64,000 nt of DNA from Streptococcus cristatus (GTDB lineage: Bacteria; Bacillota; Bacilli; Lactobacillales; Streptococcaceae), in the NCBI RefSeq assembly GCF_008369405.1, contig NZ_VSJJ01000004.1, positions 1 through 64,000 of the forward strand, read 5' to 3'. A program made the translations under genes and the position numbers. The notes beneath the pieces were generated by a model. The model was not told the DNA's origin, made no database searches, and worked only from the letters and a program-made list of their open reading frames with translations. The stretch's first letter is position 1; each line of letters starts with the position of its first letter. Positions 17,555-27,622 of the stretch are shown one piece after another.

Positions 17555-18328
17555 TTATTTCATAATAAGAAGGGCGACAGAGGTACCTGCACCAAGAGCA
17601 AGGGTAATGAGGAGCGATTCAAAGAGTTTACTCATCCCAGAATTGATATGGCTGGTCATGATGTCACGCACAGAGTTGGTCAGGGCGATTCCTGGGACGA
17701 AGGGCATGACGGCCCCTGCGATAATTAAGTCTGCTGTTGAATCGAAGCCTGAGTAGCGAGCCCAAATCTGGGCCAATAATCCGAAGACGAAAGCCCCAGC
17801 AAAGGCTGATACGAAAGGAATCCGAATATATTTATCGACATAAAGGGAGAAAGAAAAGCCAAATAGGGTTGCTATACCAGCCCCAAGAGCATCGTAAAAA
17901 TTTCCACCGAACATGATTGAAAAGAAGGGCGCACTGAGCGTAGCAGCTGTAATCAGCTCTTTTTCGCTATAAGGAAGCTTTTTTATTTTAAGTTCCTTTA
18001 GTTGTTCAAGCGCTTCTTCCAGATTGATGGCACCACTAACCAGTTGGCGAGAGACTTGATTGACATCACAGACTTTCTCGATATTATAGTTCGTATGGAT
18101 ATTTCGCTTCATTCGAGAAATATTGGTATTTTCAATGGAAAAGAATATGGCAACTGGCATGGCCAAGGCATTGCAGTCCATGATGCCCTGCGAATGGGCG
18201 ATCCTGATCATGGTGTCTTCGACCCGATAAATCTCTGAACCACTTTGTAGTAGCAAAGTCCCAGCTAGCATGATAACATCGACGGCCAGATTAAGATTTT
18301 TTTCATCTGTAGACATTTTCTCAGCCAT
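17555..18328 (-). CDS. Threonine/serine exporter family, large subunit (ThrE N-terminal type)
   Basis: A 257-residue protein of the ThrE/DUF1212 family. The N-terminal soluble region contains GSEIYRVEDTMIRIA and MPVAIFFS, followed by about five membrane helices from residue 130 on, with PFVPGIALTNSVRD near the end. It forms an operon with the small subunit. An extended -10 (TGTTATAAT on the minus strand) lies at 18360-18368. Confidence 0.82.
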   Translation of the reverse strand: MAEKMSTDEKNLNLAVDVIMLAGTLLLQSGSEIYRVEDTMIRIAHSQGIMDCNALAMPVAIFFSIENTNISRMKRNIHTNYNIEKVCDVNQVSRQLVSGAINLEEALEQLKELKIKKLPYSEKELITAATLSAPFFSIMFGGNFYDALGAGIATLFGFSFSLYVDKYIRIPFVSAFAGAFVFGLLAQIWARYSGFDSTADLIIAGAVMPFVPGIALTNSVRDIMTSHINSGMSKLFESLLITLALGAGTSVALLIMK

Positions 18329-18359
18329 TGCATCCCCTTTTTCGTTTCACAATAACTCT

Positions 18360-18368
18360 ATTATAACA
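18360..18368 (-). promoter_or_regulatory. Extended -10 promoter of the ThrE-type operon
   Basis: On the minus strand TGT precedes TATAAT, about 30 bases before the coding start. No good -35 is seen. Confidence 0.6.
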
Positions 18369-18401
18369 CAAATGCCCTAAGCTATCTCTATAAATCAAAA
18401 T

Positions 18402-18428
18402 AAAACCAGCTGATTTTCAGCTGGTTTT
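18402..18428. terminator. pflB terminator
   Basis: AAAACCAGCTG pairs perfectly with CAGCTGGTTTT over a 5-base loop, with a T run on the minus strand. It separates pflB from the exporter operon. Confidence 0.9.
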
Positions 18429-18445
18429 ACAATTAGGAAAGAGGT

Positions 18446-20761
18446 TTAGCTAAGTGCATCATCCATTGAAAGGACTTCGTGGAAGACACGTTGTGTCAAT
18501 TCAGTCTTTTGCTCTGGAGTGAGGTATTTAGTGTTCACACAGTAACCTGAGATACGAACGATAACGTCTTCACCAGACATGATCTTGTCGTAAACATCTT
18601 GCAAGTCCATAACGTTCAAGTTAACGTGTTGTCCACCGTTTTCGAAGTAACCATCAAGGATTGTTACCAAGTTATCCACTTGTTCATCACGAGTCTTACC
18701 AAGAGCACGTGGAGAAACTTGAGTTGTCAATGAGATACCGTCAGCCGCATAACCAAAGTCAAGGCTAGCAAGTGAGTTCAAGTTTTGCAACCAACCACCT
18801 TTAGCTTTGTTAGATGGGTTAGCACCTGGTGAGAAGAATTCAAGTTTAGACAAGTTCACTGAACCATCTTCGTTGAGGTATACACCTTTGTGGACTGGTG
18901 AGTTACCAGTTTGTTTAGAGTATGCAACGTTAGATGTGATTGTCAAAAGTGATACAGTTGCTTCAGCGTCTTTGTAAAGTTTGTGGCTACGTAGACGTGT
19001 AGTATAAGCTTCGATCAACCATTCTGCCAATTCGTTTGAACGTGGATCATCTTCACCCCAACGAGGGAAGTCACCGATTGTTTCGTAATCGTAGATGTAG
19101 CCATTTTCATCACGGAGTGGTTTAACAGTTGCATACTTGATAGCTGACAATGTATCAACAGTGTTAGCAAATCCACAGATACCGAATCCCATGTTAGCAC
19201 GTTGTTTAGTTGGCAAGAAGGCCATTTGAACAGCTTCGTAGTTGTACTTGTCAGTCATGTAGTGGATGATGTTCAAAGCATCTACGTAAGTGTCAGTCAA
19301 CCAGTCAAGTGATTTTTCGAAGTTCGCTTTAACTGATTCAAATTCAAGAACTTCGTCACGGATAGGATCGATGTCAAATACTTTGTAGTCTTTATGTACA
19401 TCGTCGTAACCACCGTTCAAACCAGTAAGAAGAGCTTTCAAAACGTTTACACGAGCACCGAAGTACTGGATGTTGTGGCGTTGTTCTTCGTTTTCTGGGT
19501 CAAGTGGAGACACACAGCATGAGATACAGCTCATTTCACCATATCCGTCTTTAGCCATTGTTGTTACACCTTCGTATTGGATAGAAGAGTGTTTGTGGCT
19601 CATATGCATACAGTAGCGACGGAATGCGTATGGTAATTTATCAGTCCAAAGCACTGTCAAGTTTGGCTCTGGAGAGTTACCGATGTTGTCAAGTGTGTTC
19701 AAGAAACGGTAGTCCATCTTAGTAACACGGTGACGACCGTCGTTACCCATACCTGCCATAGAAGTAGTAATGAAGGTTGGGTCACCAGAGTAAAGTTGGT
19801 CGTAAGCTTTCGTACGAGCAAATTTCACTGTACGAAGTTTCATAACGAAATCATCGACAAATTCTTGGATTTCTGATTCAGTGTAAGTACCGCGAGCCAA
19901 GTCACGCTCTGCGTAGATGTCAAGAACGATAGGCACACGTCCAAGAGAAGTAGCAGCACCGTTGATAACACGGCAGACAGCCATGAAGGCGATGTTAGTC
20001 CATTGGATAGCTTCTTTAACGTCAAAGGCAGGACGGCGAACATCAACTCCGTAAAGGTCACCAAGTTTTACAACTTCACCGAGTGCTTGGTATTGCAAGT
20101 TGATTTCTTCGCGCAGACGGATTGTTTCTTCATCAATATCAGTCAAACCGTTCCAGTCGCGAACTTTTTCAGCCATGAGGTAGTCAGCTCCATAGAGAGC
20201 AAGACGTGCGTAAACACCGATGATACGTCCACGTGAGTAAGCATCTGGAAGACCAGTTACAGTGTGGGCGTGACGAGCACGGCGGATGTTAGAAGTGTAA
20301 GCACGGAAAATACCGTCATTTACTGTTGTAACGTATTTAGTAAAGATTTCATGAACAGCAGGATCTGGTTCGTATCCATTTTCTTTCAAAGTAGTTTCAG
20401 CCATGCGGATACCACCTTTTGGCATGAAGTTCAATTTGAAGAGTTCGTCATTTTGGATACCGTAAATCAGTTCGTTGTCCTTGTCAATGTAACCAGCGTC
20501 GATACCAGCAATAGATGTTGGACGAGTGTCCATTGGGAAACGAGTTTCTTCGTAGTGAGCTTTTGTTTCTTCTACGATTTTCTTGATGTGGAGTGAGCGT
20601 TCAGTAGGACCTGCCAAGAAGCTTTCATCTCCGTCATAAGGTGTGTAGTTAGCTTGAACGAAGCGAGAAACGCTTGCTTTTTCTTTCCAGTCTTCACCTT
20701 GGAAACCTTCCCAAGCTTTGTCGAAAATATCTTGAGCTTCAACAACTGTTTTAACAACCAT
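18446..20761 (-). CDS. pflB: Formate C-acetyltransferase (pyruvate formate-lyase)
   Basis: A 771-residue glycyl-radical enzyme converting pyruvate and CoA to acetyl-CoA and formate, central to anaerobic mixed-acid fermentation in streptococci. The two active-site cysteines are in [11 protein letters not shown] (about residues 411-421). The radical glycine is in RISGYCVN near residue 737, followed by [10 protein letters not shown]. It needs a separate activating enzyme, not in this window. Codon use is strongly biased towards that of highly expressed genes. A promoter and possible CcpA site lie upstream. Confidence 0.97.
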   Translation of the reverse strand: MVVKTVVEAQDIFDKAWEGFQGEDWKEKASVSRFVQANYTPYDGDESFLAGPTERSLHIKKIVEETKAHYEETRFPMDTRPTSIAGIDAGYIDKDNELIYGIQNDELFKLNFMPKGGIRMAETTLKENGYEPDPAVHEIFTKYVTTVNDGIFRAYTSNIRRARHAHTVTGLPDAYSRGRIIGVYARLALYGADYLMAEKVRDWNGLTDIDEETIRLREEINLQYQALGEVVKLGDLYGVDVRRPAFDVKEAIQWTNIAFMAVCRVINGAATSLGRVPIVLDIYAERDLARGTYTESEIQEFVDDFVMKLRTVKFARTKAYDQLYSGDPTFITTSMAGMGNDGRHRVTKMDYRFLNTLDNIGNSPEPNLTVLWTDKLPYAFRRYCMHMSHKHSSIQYEGVTTMAKDGYGEMSCISCCVSPLDPENEEQRHNIQYFGARVNVLKALLTGLNGGYDDVHKDYKVFDIDPIRDEVLEFESVKANFEKSLDWLTDTYVDALNIIHYMTDKYNYEAVQMAFLPTKQRANMGFGICGFANTVDTLSAIKYATVKPLRDENGYIYDYETIGDFPRWGEDDPRSNELAEWLIEAYTTRLRSHKLYKDAEATVSLLTITSNVAYSKQTGNSPVHKGVYLNEDGSVNLSKLEFFSPGANPSNKAKGGWLQNLNSLASLDFGYAADGISLTTQVSPRALGKTRDEQVDNLVTILDGYFENGGQHVNLNVMDLQDVYDKIMSGEDVIVRISGYCVNTKYLTPEQKTELTQRVFHEVLSMDDALS

Positions 20762-21115
20762 TAGATTTTCCTCTTTATTCTAGCAACATAAACTGTTACA
20801 TTTATAGTTAAAGTATATCACAAGGTAATCGGTTTCACAAACGAATTTTATCGCTAAAAGAGGCTTTCTTTTATAATACAGATTGTTATTTTGGCATAAA
20901 CTGTCTTATAAATTTGAAAATGTAAATGAAAATAGTAGGAAGATTTTGACAAACCTAGTTGCAGGATAGTTGTTTTCCATTTTATTTTGATCATACTTAC
21001 CCAGGACTCAAAGTTTCTTACTTTCTCTGGTCATACTTTTGGATAAAAATCCTTTGAAACTTGCTTTAAAAATGATAAAATTTCTTAAAGAGCTATTCTA
21101 CTTATAGGAGACGCC
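20762..21115. other. Divergent intergenic region between pflB and dinB
   Basis: It holds the pflB promoter on the left and a dinB promoter on the right: TTGAAA (21054-21059), a 16-base spacer and TAAAAT (21076-21081) with extended -10 TGA. The middle (20845-21045) is AT-rich, with no gene I can support. Confidence 0.7.
20812..20840 (-). promoter_or_regulatory. pflB promoter with possible CcpA (cre) site
   Basis: On the minus strand TTGTGA (20835-20840), a 17-base spacer and TATACT (20812-20817), with TGA forming an extended -10. The -35 overlaps TGAAACCGATTACC (about 20825-20838), which fits the cre consensus for carbon catabolite control except at the last position. The promoter is well supported; the cre site is inference. 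Confidence 0.7.
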
Positions 21116-22180
21116 ATGCTAATTTTTCCGCTAATCAATGACACATCGCGAAAGATCATTCATATTGATATGGATGCTTTTTTTGCTTCGGTCGAAGAGC
21201 GGGACAATCCAAAGCTTAAGGGGAAGCCAGTTATTATCGGTAGTGATCCGCGTCAGACGGGTGGACGTGGCGTGGTTTCGACCTGTAATTACGAAGCTAG
21301 AAAGTTTGGAGTTCATTCGGCTATGAGCTCCAAGGAAGCCTATGAGCGCTGCCCGCAGGGAATTTTTATCTCGGGGAATTACGAAAAATATCAGGCGGTT
21401 GGCTTGCAGATCCGAGAGATTTTTAAGCGCTATACGGATAAAATTGAGCCTATGAGTATCGACGAGGCCTATCTGGACGTGACAGAAAATAAGCTAGGGC
21501 TTAAATCTGCGGTCAAGGTAGCCAAGCTGATCCAGCATGATATCTGGAATGAACTGAAGCTGACGTCTTCTGCAGGCGTTTCTTATAATAAGTTTCTGGC
21601 CAAGATTGCCAGTGATTATGAGAAGCCGCACGGTCTGACGGTCATTCTGCCTGAAGAGGCAGAGGCCTTTCTAGCACCCATGGACATTGCCAAATTTCAT
21701 GGGGTGGGTAAGAAGAGTGTCGAGAAACTGCATAAGATGGGTGTTTATACTGGTGCGGATCTGCTCAAAATACCAGAAATGACCTTGATTGATAAGTTCG
21801 GCCGCTTTGGCTTTGATCTCTACCGGAAAGCTCGTGGTATCAGCAATAGTCCGGTCAAGTCCAATCGTATCCGTAAGTCGATCGGTAAGGAGCGGACCTA
21901 TGCCAAACTGCTCTATGGTGAGGAGGACATCAAGAAAGAGCTGTCCCTGCTGGCACAGAAGGTAGAAAATAGCCTGACTAAGCATGATAAGAAAGGACGA
22001 ACTATCGTTCTGAAAATCCGTTATGCCGATTTTTCAACCTTGACTAAAAGGAAAAGTTTGGCTCTAGCCACTCAAGACAAGGAGCAAATCGAGCGAACTG
22101 CGCATGAGATATACGATAGCTTGGAAGAACAACCACGAGGTATCCGGCTGCTAGGACTGACAGTGACGGGGTTTGAATAA
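21116..22180 (+). CDS. dinB: DNA polymerase IV
   Basis: A 354-residue Y-family translesion polymerase. Catalytic acidic residues lie in [17 protein letters not shown] (about residues 17-33) and [10 protein letters not shown] (about 118-127). Helix-hairpin-helix, thumb and C-terminal little-finger regions are complete. Length is normal. The ATG at 21116 follows AGGAG. It acts in tolerance of DNA damage. Confidence 0.95.
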   Translation: MLIFPLINDTSRKIIHIDMDAFFASVEERDNPKLKGKPVIIGSDPRQTGGRGVVSTCNYEARKFGVHSAMSSKEAYERCPQGIFISGNYEKYQAVGLQIREIFKRYTDKIEPMSIDEAYLDVTENKLGLKSAVKVAKLIQHDIWNELKLTSSAGVSYNKFLAKIASDYEKPHGLTVILPEEAEAFLAPMDIAKFHGVGKKSVEKLHKMGVYTGADLLKIPEMTLIDKFGRFGFDLYRKARGISNSPVKSNRIRKSIGKERTYAKLLYGEEDIKKELSLLAQKVENSLTKHDKKGRTIVLKIRYADFSTLTKRKSLALATQDKEQIERTAHEIYDSLEEQPRGIRLLGLTVTGFE

Positions 22181-22185
22181 ATATA

Positions 22186-22213
22186 AAGGCTTGGTTCATT
22201 ACCGAGCTTTTTT
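22186..22213 (+). terminator. Weak terminator after dinB
   Basis: GGCTTGGT can pair imperfectly with ACCGAGCT, followed by TTTTTT. Confidence 0.5.
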
Positions 22214-22348
22214 AGATATAGTTTTTAGTATGAGAGAGTTGCTTGTGACGAGTTTCTAAGTTGGCTGATGATTTCATTGACTATAAAAAAACTTTTTTAA
22301 AAATACTGGACATGCTTTTCAGTGTCTGTTATACTGAGATTATAAAAT

Positions 22349-22370
22349 AAAAACCGTCTAGTCGGTTTTT
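22349..22370. promoter_or_regulatory. Palindrome, possible TetR-type operator
   Basis: AAAAACCG and CGGTTTTT flank a CTAG centre, with one unpaired T on each side. It lies just downstream of an extended -10 TGTTATACT (22327-22335) and just before the start of a small gene. A TetR-family remnant lies 600 bases downstream, so an operator is plausible. A terminator reading is possible too. Confidence 0.4.
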
Positions 22371-22384
22371 AAAAAGGAGCAAGA

Positions 22385-22714
22385 ATGAAGAAATCTGTAG
22401 TATAAAAAACAAGTGAGCATGTCCTCGAGTTGAATCAGGAGCTGGATCGGCAACGTAAAGGCCAAAAAGAGTTTTTGCAGCAGCAGGCAGAAAAACGTAA
22501 AGTGCAGTTAGAAAACATGACACGAGGTGAGAATGGCATCCGCTATTCTAAGTGGGGAGTCAAAGCTGGCTATGTCGCCCTTGCTGGTGGTCTGCTGACC
22601 TCTGTCTTTAGCCCTTGGCGAGGACTGGGTATTATGGCAATAGAAGGTCTGAGTATTGCCTCTAATCTCTGTCATATCCGGCGTTTGCAAGATCGGGAAA
22701 GGAACAAGTGGTAG
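22385..22714 (+). pseudogene. Small hypothetical protein, stop at codon 7
   Basis: An ATG at 22385 with AAGGAG upstream opens a frame that hits TAA at 22403-22405 and then continues open to 22714. The intact product would be about 109 residues: a charged coiled-coil-like N-terminal half (LELNQELDRQRKGQKE) and a C-terminal half with two hydrophobic stretches around GYVALAGGLLTSVF. I do not recognise the family. Translation from the TTG at 22430 would give a 94-residue product, but that codon has no good ribosome site. Confidence 0.55.
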
Positions 22715-22732
22715 ATATAAAACCTAGATAAA

Positions 22733-23023
22733 TTGGGCGATCTAGAACAGTTTGGAAATAGAAAGCTGCGGCCTTTTCTACTAGCTACTGAGGCAGTGAG
22801 GATAGTCTGGGCAGTTTGGCAGCTCATTTTTGCCTTTGCCGCCTTTTGCTTGATTGTTCCTTATAAAAAAGGCCAGTCTATCCTTTACTGCATTTTCTTT
22901 CATGGTTTGATAAATATCATTGGCTACTGCTTACTGGCTCTCTATAGTATCTGTCTCTGGTACCAAGTCCATCAAAAGGAGCTATTTATCATCATTTTCA
23001 GTCAAAGGATGAGATTATCCTAA
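22733..23023 (+). CDS. Hypothetical membrane protein fragment
   Basis: The frame opens at a TTG and gives 96 residues with two or three hydrophobic segments (about residues 24-45 and 50-72). The last 20 or so residues are read out of frame from a TetR gene remnant, so the true membrane-protein sequence probably ends near 22968. No start with a ribosome site is evident. It may itself be a gene remnant. Function unknown. Confidence 0.35.
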   Translation: MGDLEQFGNRKLRPFLLATEAVRIVWAVWQLIFAFAAFCLIVPYKKGQSILYCIFFHGLINIIGYCLLALYSICLWYQVHQKELFIIIFSQRMRLS

Positions 23024-23490
23024 AGGTGATGCAGCATCGGAAGGATCTGATGGTGGAAGAAATCGCCCAGACCTTGCAAGCGACCGAGCAGCTGAGCGGA
23101 AAGGAACAGCTACAGGCGCTCGTTAAGGCCAATCTGGAGAGCCAGACCATTCATGCCATGGATTCGGTTATGGATGAGTACGATAAGGATGCAGGTTTTG
23201 GCCTGGCCATTTTGCAGGACAATCTGAAAATCAGCGCCTCTATTATCGCTTCGATTATCAAGAAGGGGATGGCAGATGGCTCCTTTCAGACTCAGTTTCC
23301 GGATGAGGGAGCTGAAGTTTTTCTTCTCTTGCTTAATTTTTGGTTAGTGGGCCAATTCTCAGAGAAAAGTTTTGAAAAGCAGGCTGATCGTCTCTGCTTT
23401 ATCCGCTTTATGCTGGAATCCATTGGCATTGATATCCTTAGTGACGAGCTGATGGAGCAGACTTTGACATATTTAAAGAGGGGCCGCTAG
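22969..23490 (+). pseudogene. TetR-family regulator, N-terminally truncated
   Basis: In the frame of the 154-residue reading from GTG 23026, upstream codons (22972 onward) spell SKGAIYHHFQSKDEIILKV, the end of a TetR DNA-binding domain and first ligand-domain helix. Upstream of 22969 the frame no longer looks like a TetR helix-turn-helix and meets a TAG at 22945. The ligand-binding domain is complete to 23490. The sequence thus keeps the effector domain but has lost most of the DNA-binding domain, as if by a deletion joining it to the preceding membrane-protein sequence. Confidence 0.7.
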
Positions 23491-23519
23491 GTATATTGAT
23501 GGTTGCGTAAAGTAAAGAA

Positions 23520-23547
23520 CAGTTGAGAATAACTCTCAACTGCTTTT
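23520..23547. terminator. Terminator between the TetR remnant and recD2
   Basis: AGTTGAGA pairs with TCTCAACT over a 4-base loop, followed by GCTTTTTG. It serves convergent genes. Confidence 0.75.
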
Positions 23548-23552
23548 TGTGT

Positions 23553-25913
23553 TTATGCTCCAAAAATACTGTGAATATCTTCTTCTGTTATCCCAATCAT
23601 AGGGTCGATTTTCAGGAAATTTTCTTCTGTCAAGACATGGTTTTCCATAGCTTTTTCTACTCTATCCACAGGGATGTGGATAATTTCTTGAGGGGATTCT
23701 ACATCTCCAAAACGTTCAATCAGATAGGTTTTGCGGGCTGTTCCAGTATTTTTTACGGCGTAGTCAAAGGCCGACTTTTCCCCAAGCAGAATCAGTTTGC
23801 TCTTAGCTCGGGTGATAGCTGTGTAGACCAGATTGCGCTGGAGCATGCGGTGGCTGCTTCGAGTAATAGGGAGGATAACCACAGGAAATTCGCTGCCTTG
23901 AGACTTGTGGATACTCATGGCATAGGCTAGGCGGATTTTGTACCATTCGCTGCGCTGATAGCTAATCTCGTTGCCGTCAAAGTTGATGGTTAGTTCGTCC
24001 TGCTTGGATTCGGTGTACTTAGCCGGCAGCAGGTCGGTGATATAGCCCAAGTCACCGTTAAAGACATTATTTTCAGCGTCATTGACGAGGTGGATGACCC
24101 GATCTCCCTGTCGATATTGGCAGTCAGGTGCCTCAAAGGTCAGCTGGTCTTTTTCCACAGGATTGATGAGATTTTGCATGAGGCTGTTAATCTGGTCAAT
24201 GCCGGCCTGTCCGCGGTACATGGGAGCCAGCACTTGCACATCCTGAGCTGGGATGCCGCTGCGAATAGCGGCGCTAGTAATTCGTTCAATCATGGGCGGG
24301 ATGTGCTCATTTCGAGCTTCAAAATAAGAGCGATCCGCTTTTTTCTCAGTAAAATCTGCTGGCAGCAGTCCTTTTTGGATCTGACTGGCCAGAGTGACAA
24401 TGGTCGAATCTTGACTCTGACGGTAAATTTTTTCCAGTTTGGTTTGGGGAATGCTCGGTATTTGCAGTAGGTCAGCTAATACCTGACCAGGACTGACAGA
24501 GGGCAACTGCTCCGCATCGCCGACCAAAAGCAACTTGGTATTAGAAGAGATGTTGCTGAGGAGCTGGTTGGCTAGCCAAGTGTCCACCATAGAGAACTCG
24601 TCCACGATGATAAAGTCAGCATCCAGATAATCATCCAGATGACTGCTATCATCATCACCAGTCATACCGAGGTGGCGGTGAATCGTAGCGCTGGGCAGTC
24701 CAGTCAGTTCATTCATACGGCGAGCAGCCCGACCAGTTGGAGCAGCTAGAAGAATGGGCAAATCGGCCTTCTTTTTCAAATCCAAGCCTCGAAGCTGGCT
24801 GTAGACGGCAATGATACCATTGATGACGGTTGTTTTGCCTGTTCCTGGTCCACCCGTCAGGATAAAGACTTTTTGTGTGATAGCGTCGAAAATAGCCTGT
24901 TTCTGAATACCATCATAGTAGATGCCTAGTTCATCTTCAGCTTGGCTGATGGCATCGAGGATTTTCTCTTCTTCGAAGCGATCCTGATGGCCTTTTTCCA
25001 AGAGGCGGACCAGATTACTGCGGATGCCTTCTTCGGCAAAGAAGAGACTGTTCTCAAAAATTTTAGTTTCGACATTCTGGACCTTGTCTTCCTCAATCAG
25101 GTGAGCCAATTCATTAGCTACCAGACTGGGATCTAGTTCTACTTGACGCGAACTTTCCAAAAGTTCAATAGTATGAGCCAATAGGTCTCTGGCCTCCAAA
25201 TAGGTGTCGCCGCTTTCCATGGATTGGGTCAGGAGGGTGTGAATCAAGCCAGCCCGAAAACGCTCAGGGGCATCACTCTCAATGCCCAACTGCTGGGCCA
25301 ACTGATCGGCAATTTTAAAGCCGATGCCTTGGATGTCCTCAACTAGTTGGTAGGGATAGTGCTCGACAACTTCCAGCGTTTCTTCCTTGTAAGTTTCTTG
25401 GATTTGAAAGGCTAGCTTGTTAGGAATGCCGTAGGCTGCCAGTTTGGCTAAGACCAACTCTGTTCCATAGTTGAGTTGCAGCTTGGCAACAAAGGCTTCT
25501 CGATTTTTAGCGGAAAGGCCAGTGATTTCTTTGAGTTTTTCTGGTTCAGCTAAAATCTTGTCAATGGTTTCCTCCCCATAAAGATCCACAATTTTTTGTG
25601 CTATCTTGACCCCGATACCTTTAAAGTGGTCACTGGAAAAATATTTAACCAGCCCCTTACTAGTTGGTTTTGCCCTCTCATAGCGGGAAATTTTGAGCTG
25701 CTGTCCGTACTTGGGATGCTGAACTAGATTGCCCCAAAATGTATAATCTTCACCTTCGATAACATCGGCCATAGTGCCGGTAACGATAATCTCAAAATCA
25801 TCAAAATCTTCACAATTCGTGTCTTGGATATCCAAGAGGAGGATTCGAAAGAAGTTGCTGGGATTTTCAAAAATGATGCGCTCAATAGTGCCTGAAAAAT
25901 AAAATTCTGTCAT
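23553..25913 (-). CDS. recD2: RecD2 family ATP-dependent DNA helicase
   Basis: A 786-residue SF1B 5'-3' helicase of the RecD2/YrrC type. The long N-terminal extension has helix-hairpin-helix modules (for example GLSAKNREAF and DIQGIGFKIADQLAQQLG). Walker A TGGPGTGKTT lies near residues 353-362, Walker B FIIVDEFSMVD near 440, and the C-terminal motif YAMSIHKSQGSEF near 700. RecD2 acts without RecBC in DNA repair and fork maintenance. Confidence 0.93.
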   Translation of the reverse strand: MTEFYFSGTIERIIFENPSNFFRILLLDIQDTNCEDFDDFEIIVTGTMADVIEGEDYTFWGNLVQHPKYGQQLKISRYERAKPTSKGLVKYFSSDHFKGIGVKIAQKIVDLYGEETIDKILAEPEKLKEITGLSAKNREAFVAKLQLNYGTELVLAKLAAYGIPNKLAFQIQETYKEETLEVVEHYPYQLVEDIQGIGFKIADQLAQQLGIESDAPERFRAGLIHTLLTQSMESGDTYLEARDLLAHTIELLESSRQVELDPSLVANELAHLIEEDKVQNVETKIFENSLFFAEEGIRSNLVRLLEKGHQDRFEEEKILDAISQAEDELGIYYDGIQKQAIFDAITQKVFILTGGPGTGKTTVINGIIAVYSQLRGLDLKKKADLPILLAAPTGRAARRMNELTGLPSATIHRHLGMTGDDDSSHLDDYLDADFIIVDEFSMVDTWLANQLLSNISSNTKLLLVGDAEQLPSVSPGQVLADLLQIPSIPQTKLEKIYRQSQDSTIVTLASQIQKGLLPADFTEKKADRSYFEARNEHIPPMIERITSAAIRSGIPAQDVQVLAPMYRGQAGIDQINSLMQNLINPVEKDQLTFEAPDCQYRQGDRVIHLVNDAENNVFNGDLGYITDLLPAKYTESKQDELTINFDGNEISYQRSEWYKIRLAYAMSIHKSQGSEFPVVILPITRSSHRMLQRNLVYTAITRAKSKLILLGEKSAFDYAVKNTGTARKTYLIERFGDVESPQEIIHIPVDRVEKAMENHVLTEENFLKIDPMIGITEEDIHSIFGA

Positions 25914-25929
25914 TATTTATGTATCTGTT

Positions 25930-25968
25930 TTTAAAAAGCAAACCCAGCTGAGAAGTCAACTGAGTTTG
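25930..25968 (-). terminator. lepB terminator
   Basis: On the minus strand CAAACTCAG...CTGGGTTTG form a stem with one G-T pair, followed by a T run (25933-25938 as A on the plus strand). Confidence 0.8.
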
Positions 25969-25989
25969 AAGGGGTTATACTCTTAAGTA

Positions 25990-26622
25990 TTAGTAAGTCT
26001 TAAATGGTAGCAGCGGCCAGAAGCGGAATTTAGCTTCGCCTTGAATCTGACTGGATTTAAAGGCACCGACCTGACGACTATCCTTGGACACGATCCGATC
26101 GTCACCCAAAAGCAGGTATTCGTCATCTAGGAGCTTGATGGTAAAGACTGGGCTGCCCTCTTTGTCCACTGTAAAGGCCTGGGCTTGAGAAGCGAGCTTA
26201 CGGAAGAAAGTCCCGTTGTCCGTATAATCCTTGCCCACATAGGTAGACTGGAGCTTGTCCTTTTGGAATTTCTTGATGTAGTCTGCTAAATAAGGTTCAT
26301 CAGTTTTCTTACCATTGATATAAAGGGTGTCGTTCTCGTACTGAATGGTATCACCCGGAAGGCCAATCACCCGCTTGACGACTTCTTTCTTTTTGCCATC
26401 GTCATCCTTTTCGGAGGCTACAACAATATCGAAACGATCAATAGACTGGTGTTTCAAAACCATCAAATACTCACCATTGGCTAAGGTTGGATCCATAGAG
26501 TGGCCGTCTACCTTGACAGGTGCCCAGAGCAGCCAGCGAGTGAGTAAGATGACGGAGACAATCAGGGTAAAGACTCCCCACTCCTTGAGGAAGGCACGGA
26601 AGTCAAAGCGTTTGTTTTTCAT
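25990..26622 (-). CDS. lepB: Signal peptidase I
   Basis: A 210-residue type I signal peptidase with one N-terminal membrane anchor (about residues 15-33). The catalytic serine is Ser42 in DGHSMDPTL and the general-base lysine is Lys83 in VVKRVIGLPGD. The C-terminal box LLGDDRIVSKDSR is present. It cleaves secretory signal peptides at the outer face of the membrane. It starts 3 bases after rnhC. Confidence 0.95.
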   Translation of the reverse strand: MKNKRFDFRAFLKEWGVFTLIVSVILLTRWLLWAPVKVDGHSMDPTLANGEYLMVLKHQSIDRFDIVVASEKDDDGKKKEVVKRVIGLPGDTIQYENDTLYINGKKTDEPYLADYIKKFQKDKLQSTYVGKDYTDNGTFFRKLASQAQAFTVDKEGSPVFTIKLLDDEYLLLGDDRIVSKDSRQVGAFKSSQIQGEAKFRFWPLLPFKTY

Positions 26623-26625
26623 AGT

Positions 26626-27510
26626 CTACCTTTCTAAGAGCTTTTTAGCTTTTTCTGTATTTTTAAAATGAAGTTTAGCGGTATGCTGGAGGCCAGCCAT
26701 TCCATAGGCTTGGAGGATCTGGCAAGCAACTTGATCGCTCTTGCTCCCAGCCCCGCTCGGAAGGGTATAGCCAAGCTCTTGACTTAGCTTTTCCAGATTT
26801 TCCAGAAAGAGATCGCGAGCGATAATAGAGCTAACGGCGACAGCTAGAAACTTCCCTTCAGCCTTTTCAATGAGGTTAACGGGATTTGGGAAATGATTCT
26901 TTTCATTTTGCAGGTATTTGTCATAATTCTGCTGGCTGGTAAAGGCATCGATGACAATTTTTTCTGGCGTCAGACCTTTTTGTAACAGCAGATAAATGGC
27001 TTGATTGTGAAGAGCCACCTTGACAGATACAGCATTGTAACCAGAGGCAATCACTTCGTTATATTTTTCTGGAGACAAGAGCAGGGCTTGATGTTGGATT
27101 TCCTTTTTCAAAATCGGTGCCAACTGCCGAATCTTAAGGTCGGTCAAGGTCTTTGAGTCGCCCACGCCCAGATTACGCAGGAAAGAGTGCTGTTCTGGAG
27201 TGACAAAGGAAGCAACAACTGCTAAACCACCAAAGTAAGAGCCATTTCCGACTTCATCAGTACCGATAAGGGAAATGTTCTGAGAGGTCTTGCTTGTTTC
27301 CTCGGCTTGATGGCCGAAAAAAGCAGCATAGTGACCAGCTTTTTCTCCTTGGAAAAGAACCTTGCCAGAAGTATAGATGCTGACAGTCGCCTGGTCCAAT
27401 TTCAGTAGATATTGGATATACTGATTTTTACTGGGCACAATCTTGTCTCGATATTTCTGGACAAAAGCCTGAATTTCTTCTCGGTTAGGACTTAAAGTAA
27501 TACTTTCCAT
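26626..27510 (-). CDS. rnhC: Ribonuclease HIII
   Basis: A 294-residue RNase HIII that removes RNA from RNA-DNA hybrids. The N-terminal substrate-binding domain (about residues 1-85) is followed by the catalytic domain with [14 protein letters not shown] and [10 protein letters not shown]. In many Firmicutes rnhC is divergent from zapA; here zapA lies 23 kb away. A possible minus-strand promoter with TACAAT and extended TGG lies at 27517-27525. Confidence 0.95.
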   Translation of the reverse strand: MESITLSPNREEIQAFVQKYRDKIVPSKNQYIQYLLKLDQATVSIYTSGKVLFQGEKAGHYAAFFGHQAEETSKTSQNISLIGTDEVGNGSYFGGLAVVASFVTPEQHSFLRNLGVGDSKTLTDLKIRQLAPILKKEIQHQALLLSPEKYNEVIASGYNAVSVKVALHNQAIYLLLQKGLTPEKIVIDAFTSQQNYDKYLQNEKNHFPNPVNLIEKAEGKFLAVAVSSIIARDLFLENLEKLSQELGYTLPSGAGSKSDQVACQILQAYGMAGLQHTAKLHFKNTEKAKKLLER

Positions 27511-27600
27511 AGCCCCTATTGTACCACAAAATGAAACTAGGGAGAATGGGAAAAAGAGGATATTTCAAATATTATAAAAAAATTACATATTTTTCCCCTA

Positions 27601-27622
27601 AACATGACATAAATGTCATGTT
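27601..27622. promoter_or_regulatory. ECom-box (ComR-type binding site), perfect 22-bp dyad
   Basis: AACATGACAT and ATGTCATGTT form a perfect 10-bp inverted repeat around AA. This matches every fixed base of the known ComR (ECom) box: AACA, one base, GACA, four bases, TGTC, one base, TGTT. It ends 19 bases before TATAAT (27642-27647), which precedes two double-glycine peptide genes. ComR is an Rgg-family pheromone receptor. The regulator gene is not in this window. Confidence 0.8.
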
